NCBI RefSeq assembly: GCF_020217185.1
Contig: NZ_JAIWNX010000101.1
Span: 1-10,000, forward strand
DNA from: Asticcacaulis sp.
GTDB taxonomy: Bacteria > Pseudomonadota > Alphaproteobacteria > Caulobacterales > Caulobacteraceae
Direction of reading: 5' to 3'
Length of the DNA stretch: 10,000 nucleotides
A program made the position numbers and the translations under genes. Numbering within the stretch: the stretch's first letter is position 1; each line of letters begins with the position of its first letter. Below, one piece after another: positions 1 through 5,775 of this stretch. The notes beneath the pieces are model-generated. The model ran no database searches, was not told the origin of the DNA, and worked only from the letters and a program-made list of their open reading frames with translations.

Positions 1-221
1 ATATCAACGGCAGTCACCGAGTCCACCACGACTTCGGCGTCTTTTTTCAGCTTCTGGGCCGTCTTGATCTGGGCGCGCTGACCGGTGACGATGACTTCGG
101 TCACATCGGCCTCACCCGTAGTCGTCTGGGCCACGGCGGGCAGGGCAAAGCCCATCACCGCAACGCCCAGCGCCATCACCGAGACGCCCGCCGACAGGCG
201 TGCGAATTTCGATTGTTTCAT
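1..221 (-). CDS. TonB-dependent receptor, N-terminal fragment (runs off left edge)
   Basis: This is the first 73 codons of an outer-membrane TonB-dependent receptor, a gated beta-barrel importing oligosaccharides, siderophores or vitamins. Residues 1-31 form a signal peptide: a basic start (MKQSKFARL), a hydrophobic core, and a likely cut after A31 (PAVA|Q). Residues 39-48 (DVTEVIVTGQ) look like a TonB box, and residues 49-73 like the lead-in to the plug domain (QKLKKDAEVVVDSVTAVD, as in sugar-type alphaproteobacterial receptors). The start at 221 has a GAGGGAG ribosome site 6 nt upstream. An in-frame ATG at 236 would add five residues but is less well placed. Plug and barrel lie beyond position 1, so the substrate cannot be read. 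The nearby fucose genes and LacI-type operator suggest a saccharide, which is inference only. Confidence 0.85.
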   Translation of the reverse strand, partial: MKQSKFARLSAGVSVMALGVAVMGFALPAVAQTTTGEADVTEVIVTGQRAQIKTAQKLKKDAEVVVDSVTAVD

Positions 222-482
222 AACTGTCTCCCTCATGTCCCGCCGGGGCCCCTCCTTGAGCCGCAGGCGTTTGGCACTATGCCGGGGATGGCAAACCGCG
301 CACCCCGTGCGTCCGGTCAGGTTGGCGTCACTGGCCTTATTGAGCCTCTCATCGCACCCCGTGACGGTTCTTTGCGGTCAACACGGCGACTATGGCTGGC
401 TTTTGCGTTTCCCTGCCTGAGCACAGGTCTGGATTATGGTTGAGGCCACCCGAAAGGATGCGCCTCTACGGCCCAGACTCTG

Positions 483-498
483 ATGATAGCGTTATCAT
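483..498 (-). promoter_or_regulatory. LacI-type operator upstream of the TonB-dependent receptor
   Basis: A 16-bp dyad with perfect 6-bp arms ATGATA/TATCAT around a central GCGT (14 of 16 positions symmetric). The central CG and arm length are typical of LacI/GalR-family operators. On the minus strand it begins 2 bp after the proposed -10 box, so a bound repressor would cover the transcription start. No LacI-family regulator gene is visible in the window. The assignment comes from shape and position only. Confidence 0.55.
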
Positions 499-500
499 AA

Positions 501-530
501 ATCATATGATTGCCTAATATTATATGACAA
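501..530 (-). promoter_or_regulatory. sigma70-like promoter for the TonB-dependent receptor
   Basis: Read on the minus strand there is a -35 TTGTCA (525-530), an 18-bp spacer, and a -10 TATGAT (501-506). Each box matches the sigma70 consensus at 5 of 6 positions. The spacer is AT-rich, and the 10-bp palindrome ATCATATGAT (501-510) overlaps the -10. Transcription would begin near 494, inside the operator, leaving a leader of about 270 nt before the start codon at 221. Confidence 0.5.
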
Positions 531-592
531 GAAAACGCGGTAATATGCTCACCATTGCATAATCGCCACAGTTGCAGAACGTAACGTCGTTT

Positions 593-617
593 TTTATTCC
601 TGATTTCAAGGAATAAA
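593..617. repeat. 25-nt perfect dyad in the AT-rich intergenic region
   Basis: The arms TTTATTCCT (593-601) and AGGAATAAA (609-617) are perfectly complementary over 9 bp, with a 7-nt centre. Neither strand has a T-run placed after the stem, so it does not look like a terminator. A dimeric regulator site or an RNA hairpin are both possible. Confidence 0.4.
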
Positions 618-1187
618 CCTTCCTCAATAACCAGACTATACGGATGGGATTCAATATACTGATTTATAGCATTTTTATTTTTTACTCGATTTATGCCGCC
701 TTAGAACCCCAGCACAACCTTTGCGTATTTTCTCTTATGAAATACAATACAGCCCACCCCTTGCTCTCAAAAAAGGGCTATTTGGCTGATTTTATGTCTG
801 AGTTATTTGCAATTTCGTTTCCGCCCAGAGGGCGGCAGGCGTTTTCGCTGTCACACGGCGCAAAAGAGTGAACGGCACAGACATGGAGAGCCGACTCAGA
901 GGTCAACCGGCGCAAACCGTCTGACCGCTGTGTCAAACCACGGCGGTTTGTTACTCAAAATGTGACTTGACCCAGGGGACAGAACACGACTTTGGTCTGC
1001 ACGAACCCAAGACGCGCGGTTCGGGGGAACAAGAGCCCGCCCAGAGCCGTCCCAATGCCACACGACACGCGCGGATGTTAAAGCCTTCTGACCGAAATAC
1101 ACCTTTCGGATACACATAAGGCATTACAAAAGACGACAGCCTTAAGGCGGCGCATCCGAGCCGGCGAAGGCCTGACGTCCCTGTTCC

Positions 1188-1195
1188 AAGAAGAG
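1188..1195 (+). promoter_or_regulatory. Ribosome binding site that sets the TTG start of pyruvate kinase
   Basis: AAGAAGAG lies 8 nt before TTG at 1204. The reading frame is open upstream to a TAA at 1117-1119 but contains no ATG, GTG or other TTG in that interval, so TTG at 1204 is the only sensible start. Confidence 0.6.
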
Positions 1196-1203
1196 TTGGT
1201 CCT

Positions 1204-2658
1204 TTGAAAATACTTCGTCGCCGCCGCACCAAACTGGTCGCCACCCTCGGCCCCGCCTCGTCCAATGCCGACATGCTGGCTCAACTGTTTCAGGCCGGAG
1301 CCGACGTCTTCCGCCTCAACTTCTCGCACGGCAGCCACGAAGACCACGGCCGCAATATCGACCTGATCCGCGATCTGGAGGCCAAGACCGGTCGTCCGAT
1401 CGGCATTCTGGCCGATGTGCAGGGGCCGAAGCTGCGGGTCGGTCGTTTCATGGGCGGCGCTATCGTGCTGACGCCGGGTCAGACCTTCCGCCTCGACCTC
1501 AACCCCACCCCCGGCGACCTGACGCGCGCCAACCTGCCGCATCCGGAAATCATCGGGGCGGCGCAGATCGGTTCGCACCTGCTGCTTGACGACGGCAAGC
1601 TGAAGCTGCGCGTCACCCATGTGCGCGAAGACCACTTGGAAACCGTGGTCGTTACCGGCGGCCGCCTGTCGGACCGTAAGGGCGTCAACGTGCCTGACGT
1701 GGTCCTGCCGATCCCGGCCCTGACCGAAAAAGACCGCGCCGATATGGAATTCGCCCTGCAACGCGGTGTCGAATATATCGGCCTTAGCTTCGTGCAGCGC
1801 CCGGAAGACGTGATCGAGGCCAAGGGCATCATCAATGGCCGCGCCTGGGTGCTGTCGAAGCTCGAAAAGCCGCAGGCGCTCGATAATCTCGAAGAAATCC
1901 TCGCCCTCAGCGACGCCGTCATGGTGGCGCGCGGCGACCTTGGCGTCGAACTGCCCCCCGAAGAGGTGCCTCTGGCGCAAAAGCGCATCATCAAGGCTGC
2001 CCGCGCGCTGGGTAAACCGGTGATCGTCGCCACCCAGATGCTGGAATCCATGATCTCGGCCCCCACCCCCACCCGCGCCGAAGCCTCGGACGTGGCCACG
2101 GCCGTCTATGACGGGGCCGATGCGGTCATGCTGTCGGCGGAAACCGCGGCGGGTCAGTATCCGGTCGAAGCCGTGACCATCATGGATCGTATCGTCGGCC
2201 GCGTCGAAAAGGACGGCGACTGGCGCATGCAGACCGATCGCCGCCGTCCGGAAACGGAAAAGACCGTGTCGGGGGCCATCGCCGCCGCCGCGCGTCAGGT
2301 GGCGCAAACCATCGAGGCCTCAGCCATCGTCGCCCTGACCAATTCGGCGAACACGGCGCTGCGTGTGGCGCGTGAGCGTCCGACGGCACCGATTCTGGGC
2401 CTGACCCCCAATCTGGAAACCGCGCGTCGCCTCGCCCTGACCTGGGGCGTGCACGCCAAGACCGCCCCTGTGACGCACTCCATGTCGGAAACCGTGCAGG
2501 TGGCCAATCAGATCGCCCGTACCGAAGGCATTTCAGAACCCGGTCAGGACATCGTCATCGTCGCCGGTATGCCCTTCGGCAAATCGGGCTCGACCAACGC
2601 CCTGCGCGTCGCCAAGGTGACCCGCACGGCCATGACCGAGCCGGAATTCGAAGGCTGA
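1204..2658 (+). CDS. pyk: pyruvate kinase
   Basis: Converts phosphoenolpyruvate and ADP to pyruvate and ATP in the cytoplasm, the last step of lower glycolysis and the Entner-Doudoroff route. At 484 residues it is of normal bacterial length. The N-terminal barrel opens with TKLVATLGPAS (residues 9-19). RLNFSHG (37-43) supplies active-site R37, N39 and S41. The B domain spans roughly 75-165. The family signature AWVLSKLEKPQ (214-224) carries catalytic K219 and metal ligand E221; D245 in ARGDLG is the second metal ligand. TQMLESM (277-283) and the following APTPTRAE segment are canonical, and the C-terminal allosteric-type domain ends with GSTNALRV. It starts with TTG, supported by an AAGAAGAG site and the absence of any other start. 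It stands alone and ends 25 nt before the first arm of a strong terminator. Confidence 0.97.
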   Translation: MKILRRRRTKLVATLGPASSNADMLAQLFQAGADVFRLNFSHGSHEDHGRNIDLIRDLEAKTGRPIGILADVQGPKLRVGRFMGGAIVLTPGQTFRLDLNPTPGDLTRANLPHPEIIGAAQIGSHLLLDDGKLKLRVTHVREDHLETVVVTGGRLSDRKGVNVPDVVLPIPALTEKDRADMEFALQRGVEYIGLSFVQRPEDVIEAKGIINGRAWVLSKLEKPQALDNLEEILALSDAVMVARGDLGVELPPEEVPLAQKRIIKAARALGKPVIVATQMLESMISAPTPTRAEASDVATAVYDGADAVMLSAETAAGQYPVEAVTIMDRIVGRVEKDGDWRMQTDRRRPETEKTVSGAIAAAARQVAQTIEASAIVALTNSANTALRVARERPTAPILGLTPNLETARRLALTWGVHAKTAPVTHSMSETVQVANQIARTEGISEPGQDIVIVAGMPFGKSGSTNALRVAKVTRTAMTEPEFEG

Positions 2659-2682
2659 TCGCCGTTTGGCGTTCGCAAAACC

Positions 2683-2717
2683 AAAAGCCCGGCGGGATCA
2701 CCTGCCGGGCTTTTTTT
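2683..2717. terminator. Bidirectional rho-independent terminator between pyk and cdd
   Basis: A 13-pair stem (2684-2696 with 2701-2713, one G-T wobble; core GCCCGGC/GCCGGGC) closes a 4-nt ATCA loop. On the plus strand it runs into seven T's, terminating pyk. On the minus strand it is followed by TTTTGGTTTT and can terminate cdd. The cdd stop codon (2716-2718) lies partly inside the plus-strand T-tract, so the two convergent genes share one compact hairpin. Confidence 0.9.
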
Positions 2718-3105
2718 ATGACAGCTCCGTCCGGAACATCATGGGTAAAAGCTCGGCCAGCGTGACCGTCTGAGCCACGCCCGTCTCATCGCACAAATGG
2801 ATTTGCGCCGAGCCGTCGGAAAACTCGGCCAGCTTCTGACGACAGCCGCCGCAGGGCGGACAGGCGGCTTTTTTGGGGGCGAAGATGGCGATTTCGGCCA
2901 CCTCTTTCGCGCCCCCCATGATCATCTGCGCCAGGGCCGAGGTTTCGGCGCACCAGCCCTGCGGAAAGGCGAGGTTTTCGACATTGGCGCCGCTGAAAAC
3001 ACGCCCGTCCGGCGTGCGAATGGCCGCACCGACGGGAAAACCGGAATAGGGGGAATGGCTGAAGGCCGCTGCGGCCTTGGCCGCTTCAAACAGATCGTGA
3101 GACAA
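2716..3105 (-). CDS. cdd: cytidine deaminase
   Basis: A small zinc hydrolase of 129 residues that deaminates cytidine and deoxycytidine to uridine and deoxyuridine in pyrimidine salvage; the length fits the homotetrameric class. YSGFPVGAA (20-28) and NVEN (41-44) are the nucleoside-binding segments. CAE (52-54) gives zinc ligand C52 and proton-shuttle E54. PCGGCRQ (84-90) gives zinc ligands C85 and C88. The start is TTG: a GGAG ribosome site sits 6 nt upstream, an in-frame TAA lies just beyond it, and the next internal Met is residue 61, past the zinc site. The gene is convergent with pyk and shares its terminator. It lies downstream of the sugar dehydrogenase on the same strand but is separated by a strong terminator, so it is probably transcribed independently. 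Confidence 0.96.
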   Translation of the reverse strand: MSHDLFEAAKAAAAFSHSPYSGFPVGAAIRTPDGRVFSGANVENLAFPQGWCAETSALAQMIMGGAKEVAEIAIFAPKKAACPPCGGCRQKLAEFSDGSAQIHLCDETGVAQTVTLAELLPMMFRTELS

Positions 3106-3111
3106 GTCTGG

Positions 3112-3115
3112 CTCC
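3112..3115 (-). promoter_or_regulatory. Ribosome binding site that sets the TTG start of cdd
   Basis: On the minus strand GGAG is followed by six nucleotides and then TTG at 3105. An in-frame TAA stop just upstream rules out a longer protein, and no ATG occurs before the zinc motif. Confidence 0.6.
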
Positions 3116-3159
3116 GTTTATGGGCGCAGAGCTTGTCACCAGTCACAATAAATATCTAC

Positions 3160-3205
3160 AAAAAAAGCCAGCTCAGGTCGAAGGGCCGCCCCGAGACCTG
3201 AGCTG
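3160..3205 (-). terminator. rho-independent terminator of the sugar dehydrogenase gene
   Basis: An 11-bp perfect stem, CAGCTCAGGTC (3169-3179) with GACCTGAGCTG (3195-3205), encloses a GC-rich loop that can itself fold (GGGC/GCCC-like). On the minus strand it is followed by GC and seven T's (plus-strand A's 3160-3166), the classic terminator order. It insulates cdd from the dehydrogenase. Confidence 0.88.
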
Positions 3206-3218
3206 ACTATATTTAGTC
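3205..3218 (-). repeat. Small inverted repeat between two larger hairpins
   Basis: GACTA (3205-3209) and TAGTC (3214-3218) form a 5-bp stem with a 4-nt loop. It sits exactly between the terminator stem and the 13-bp hairpin, sharing G3205 with the terminator stem. Confidence 0.4.
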
Positions 3219-3247
3219 CACAGTGAAACGCAGCGCGTTTCACTGTG
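3219..3247 (-). repeat. 13-bp perfect hairpin immediately after the dehydrogenase stop codon
   Basis: CACAGTGAAACGC (3219-3231) and GCGTTTCACTGTG (3235-3247) pair perfectly around a 3-nt loop, two bases beyond the TAG stop at 3250-3252. It has no T-tract, so it is not a standard terminator. It may stabilise the mRNA 3' end or be a copy of a dispersed intergenic repeat; copy number cannot be judged from one window. Confidence 0.6.
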
Positions 3248-3249
3248 CG

Positions 3250-4197
3250 CTATTCAATATATTCCGGGGCGTCGATGCGCTTGCCCAGCAGCATGGCGTC
3301 GGCGACGATGCGCAGCGGCGAGAAGTCGGCGTCCGACTGACCCGCGCGCACCAGCTTTTCGAAGTGGGCATAGAGGCCAGGATATTCGGCTTCCTTTTCC
3401 TTCATGATCTCCTTGCCGTCGATGGCAAGGCCGGTGCCGCCCATGCTCAGTTCCAGCTTTTCGCCCTTTTCGGACTCAACGAAGATCGACCAGGTCTGGA
3501 TGCCGGTTTGAAGGAAGTCGTAATCGGCGCGAATGGCGACGCCGCTTTCGGTCGTCATGTCCATCTCGACCTGAATCGGGGCTTCGCAATTGACCGGAAT
3601 GTGCAGGTCAGCCTTTTTGACGATGACCTTTTCCGGCACGATGCGCGTCAGGATAGACAGCGAATTGATGCCCGGATCGAAGACGCCCATGCCGCCGGCT
3701 TCGAAGATCCATTTTTGACCCGGATGCCACTGACGCACATTTTCTTTCCACACGACGTGGATGGATTTGATCTTGCGCCCGGCGATCCATTGGCGCGTCG
3801 TTTCCACCGCCGGCGCATAGCGCGAATGCCAACTGGCCAGCACCGTCACGCCCCTGGCGCGCGCCAGATCGGCAATGGCCTCAGCCTCGCCCAAAGTCGC
3901 CGCGGGGGGTTTTTCAAGGAAGACGTGCTTGCCCGCCGCGATGACCTGCCTGGCGATCTTATGCCGGATTTGCGGCGGCGTGCAGATGGCCACGGCCTCG
4001 ATTTCCGGGTGGGCCGCCAGCATCTCTTCCAGCGAATCGTAAGCGGTCACGCCATCCGGGCGGGCATTGGGCGAACACCCGGCCACCAGCTCCAGCGCCG
4101 GGTTGGCGCGGATCGATGGTATGTGCTGATCGACAGCGATCTTGCCCAGCCCCACCAGACCGATCTTCAGCGGCTTGACCTTTTTTTTCCCGAACAT
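3250..4197 (-). CDS. Gfo/Idh/MocA sugar dehydrogenase, D-galactose / L-arabinose 1-dehydrogenase type
   Basis: A 315-residue NAD(P)-dependent dehydrogenase that probably oxidises C1 of an aldose (D-galactose, L-arabinose or a close relative) to the lactone, the first step of a non-phosphorylating pathway. The Rossmann fold begins GLVGLGKIA (13-21). The EKPP motif (95-98) gives catalytic K96. WHSR (123-126), KENVRQWHPGQKW (151-163) and GVFDPGINSLSI (171-182) match the galactose/arabinose dehydrogenase subgroup, with D174 and N178 in the positions known to act in Azospirillum L-arabinose dehydrogenase. YPGLYAHF (272-279) and DFSPLRIVADAMLLGKR are also typical. The ATG follows a GGAAG site. Codons 4-6 contain a run of eight A's. 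It is divergent from fucP across 275 bp. Family assignment is firm; choice of sugar is not, and fucose-related substrates cannot be excluded. Confidence 0.88.
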   Translation of the reverse strand: MFGKKKVKPLKIGLVGLGKIAVDQHIPSIRANPALELVAGCSPNARPDGVTAYDSLEEMLAAHPEIEAVAICTPPQIRHKIARQVIAAGKHVFLEKPPAATLGEAEAIADLARARGVTVLASWHSRYAPAVETTRQWIAGRKIKSIHVVWKENVRQWHPGQKWIFEAGGMGVFDPGINSLSILTRIVPEKVIVKKADLHIPVNCEAPIQVEMDMTTESGVAIRADYDFLQTGIQTWSIFVESEKGEKLELSMGGTGLAIDGKEIMKEKEAEYPGLYAHFEKLVRAGQSDADFSPLRIVADAMLLGKRIDAPEYIE

Positions 4198-4253
4198 GGA
4201 CGCTTCCTGCTTAAATTTGGCCTAAGTTTACCTTGGGCGGCTTCGTTATCATG

Positions 4254-4270
4254 GCCGAAACGCTTTCGGC
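4254..4270 (-). promoter_or_regulatory. Candidate operator upstream of the sugar dehydrogenase
   Basis: A perfect inverted repeat, GCCGAAA (4254-4260) and TTTCGGC (4264-4270), around CGC, 57 nt before the dehydrogenase start. The GAAACGCTTTC core resembles LacI/GalR-family operators. AT-rich sequence just upstream on the minus strand (4271-4290, including TATAAA) could hold the promoter, but no well-spaced -35 was found. Confidence 0.4.
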
Positions 4271-4361
4271 AATATTTATATGATAATTTAAGCCATTACC
4301 CGGACAATTGCTGACAACGCCCATATCACGCCTGCCTGATCTGTCAAAGGCCCGGCTTTTT

Positions 4362-4412
4362 TGCACCGTGTCAGGTGCAGCATTTCATATTTGACAACCG
4401 ACTTCATATGTG
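4362..4412 (+). promoter_or_regulatory. Probable control region of the fucose operon
   Basis: Three signals cluster 60-110 nt before the fucP start. An 18-nt dyad TGCACC/GGTGCA spans 4362-4379. A near-identical direct repeat follows, TTCATATTTG (4384-4393) and TTCATATGTG (4403-4412), offset by 19 bp, about two helical turns. A perfect -35 hexamer TTGACA (4391-4396) overlaps the first copy. The -10 expected at standard spacing (near 4414) is poor, as might be found at an activator-dependent promoter. IclR regulators often bind such paired sites; that link is inference. Confidence 0.4.
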
Positions 4413-4430
4413 GTGCCTTGCGCGCAAGAC

Positions 4431-4452
4431 GCCCGGTAAGCATGATCCGGGC
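4431..4452 (+). repeat. Inverted repeat in the fucP leader
   Basis: GCCCGG (4431-4436) and CCGGGC (4447-4452) form a 6-bp GC stem with a 10-nt loop, ending just before the GGGAAAG ribosome site. It could be an operator half-pair or an RNA hairpin affecting translation of fucP. Confidence 0.3.
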
Positions 4453-4472
4453 ATAATGGGAAAGAAACGCAC

Positions 4473-5774
4473 ATGACCTCCGAAACCGCGCCGGGCCGGG
4501 GCCTGAAAAGCCTGTGGCCGCTGATCCTGATTACCAGCCTGTTCTTTTTCTGGGGTGTGGCGAATAACCTCAACGACGTGCTGATTCCGCAGTTCAAAAA
4601 GGCCTTTGTGCTGACCGACCTGCAATCGGGTCTGGTGCAGTCGGCCTTCTATATGGGCTATTTCCTGCTGGCCCTGCCCGCTGCTTTTGTGATGCGCAAG
4701 CTGGGCTATAAAACCGCCGTGGTCGTGGGCCTGCTGCTCTACGCCGCCGGTGCCTTCATCTTCTATCCGGCCGCCGACAATCACCAGTATAGCTGGTTCC
4801 TTGGCGGGCTTTTCGTCATCGCCTCGGGTCTGGCCTTCCTCGAAACCTCCGCCAACCCGCTGATCACCGTTCTGGGCTCGCCGGACAAGGCCGCCTTCCG
4901 CCTCAACCTGGCCCAGAGCTTCAACCCGCTGGGGGCGCTGTCCGGTATCTTCATCGGTCAGCACTTCATCCTGTCGGGTATCGAACACGATGAAACCGCG
5001 CTCGCCGCCATGACCGACACCGCGCGTCAGGCCTTTTACATTTCGGAAGTCAAGGCGGTGCAGGGGCCCTATCTGGTCATCGGCTGCGTCGTGCTCCTGT
5101 GGGCCCTGCTGGTCTTCCTGTCGAAATTCCCGGCGGCCGCCACGCAAAACGCCCACGAAGACAGCGGCGAAGAGGTCGGCTTCTTCCAGTCGGTCGTTCA
5201 GTTGCTCAAACGCCCACGCTTCATGTTCGGCGTCATGGCGCAGTTCTTCTATGTCGGCGCTCAGGTCGGTATCTGGAGCTATATGATCCGCTATGCGCAG
5301 AGCGAAATGGGCCTGACCGACAAGGTGGCAGCCACCTATCTCTACTACACCCTGATCGCCTTTGCCGTTGGTCGCTTTATCGGCACGGGCCTGATGACCA
5401 AGGTGCGTCCGACCCTGATTCTGGGCCTGTTTGCCCTCGTCAATATCGGCCTGATGCTGTTTGCTGTTGTCAGCGGCGGTGAAAACGGTCTGTGGGCGCT
5501 GGTGGCCTCCAGCTTCTTCATGTCGATCATGTTCCCGACCATCTTCGCCACCTCGGTCGCCGGGCTCGGCAACCTGACCAAGACCGGTTCGTCGCTGCTG
5601 GTGATGAGCATTGTCGGCGGGGCGGTCCTGACGGCGGTGATGGGCTTCATCTCCGATCACAGCCATATCCGCACGGCCTTTACCGTCACGGCGGTGTGCT
5701 TCGCGGTGATCGCCCTCTACGCCTTCCGCGCGCCGAAGGACGCCACGGGCCCCGTACAGATGACCGGTCACTAA
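4473..5774 (+). CDS. fucP: L-fucose:H+ symporter (FHS family permease)
   Basis: An inner-membrane major-facilitator permease of 433 residues with about 12 hydrophobic segments, near the length of Escherichia coli FucP. Close matches include NNLNDVLIPQF (31-41), whose D35 corresponds to proton-coupling D46 of E. coli FucP; LETSANP (123-129), whose E124 corresponds to E135; FRLNLAQSFNPLGA; and YVGAQVGIWSYMIRYA in the second half. These favour FucP over the related glucose/galactose permease GluP, although related sugars cannot be excluded. The ATG has a GGGAAAG-type ribosome site. It is first in the operon: the lactonase gene begins one nucleotide after its stop. A 275-bp divergent control region separates it from the sugar dehydrogenase. 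Confidence 0.92.
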   Translation: MTSETAPGRGLKSLWPLILITSLFFFWGVANNLNDVLIPQFKKAFVLTDLQSGLVQSAFYMGYFLLALPAAFVMRKLGYKTAVVVGLLLYAAGAFIFYPAADNHQYSWFLGGLFVIASGLAFLETSANPLITVLGSPDKAAFRLNLAQSFNPLGALSGIFIGQHFILSGIEHDETALAAMTDTARQAFYISEVKAVQGPYLVIGCVVLLWALLVFLSKFPAAATQNAHEDSGEEVGFFQSVVQLLKRPRFMFGVMAQFFYVGAQVGIWSYMIRYAQSEMGLTDKVAATYLYYTLIAFAVGRFIGTGLMTKVRPTLILGLFALVNIGLMLFAVVSGGENGLWALVASSFFMSIMFPTIFATSVAGLGNLTKTGSSLLVMSIVGGAVLTAVMGFISDHSHIRTAFTVTAVCFAVIALYAFRAPKDATGPVQMTGH

Positions 5775-5775
5775 G

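Larger units (their letters stand above)
222..1203. other. Gene-free region between the receptor and pyruvate kinase
   Basis: Nearly 1 kb with no convincing gene. Positions 222-480 are GC-rich and probably the untranslated leader of the receptor. Positions 481-820 are markedly AT-rich and hold the receptor promoter, the operator and a 25-nt dyad. Positions 821-1203 are GC-rich again, with short hairpins such as CCGCCC/GGGCGG (821-835), CAAACC/GGTTTG (near 940) and CCGAAA/TTTCGG (1092-1109). A 75-codon ORF at 644-871 has no ribosome site and AT-rich, unbiased codons. The pyruvate kinase promoter should lie here, but I could not locate convincing boxes. Confidence 0.6.

Noticed and set aside
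85..443. Two overlapping plus-strand ORFs at the left end (85-420 and 213-443)
   Set aside because: They overlap the signal-peptide region and leader of the minus-strand receptor and lack family features or consistent ribosome sites.
222..480. Possible riboswitch in the receptor leader
   Set aside because: Short matches to cobalamin-box and c-di-GMP-like words were scattered and did not assemble into the required conserved core, so no riboswitch is called.
821..835. CCGCCC-AGA-GGGCGG hairpin as a terminator
   Set aside because: Neither strand has a T-tract directly after the stem, and no gene ends nearby, so it is left as an unexplained short hairpin.
644..871. 75-codon ORF in the AT-rich intergenic region
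   Set aside because: There is no ribosome site before the ATG, codon use differs from all neighbours, and there is no recognisable domain. Its hydrophobic start is explained by AT-rich sequence (Ile/Phe/Tyr codons).
1078..2307. 409-codon ORF on the minus strand opposite pyruvate kinase
   Set aside because: It lies antisense to a complete, motif-rich pyruvate kinase. Its histidine/arginine-rich, low-complexity composition is the usual shadow of GC-rich coding DNA, and it has no recognisable domain.
3223..4314. 363-codon plus-strand ORF opposite the sugar dehydrogenase
   Set aside because: It is antisense to a gene with intact Rossmann and catalytic motifs and runs through the terminator hairpins and promoter region.
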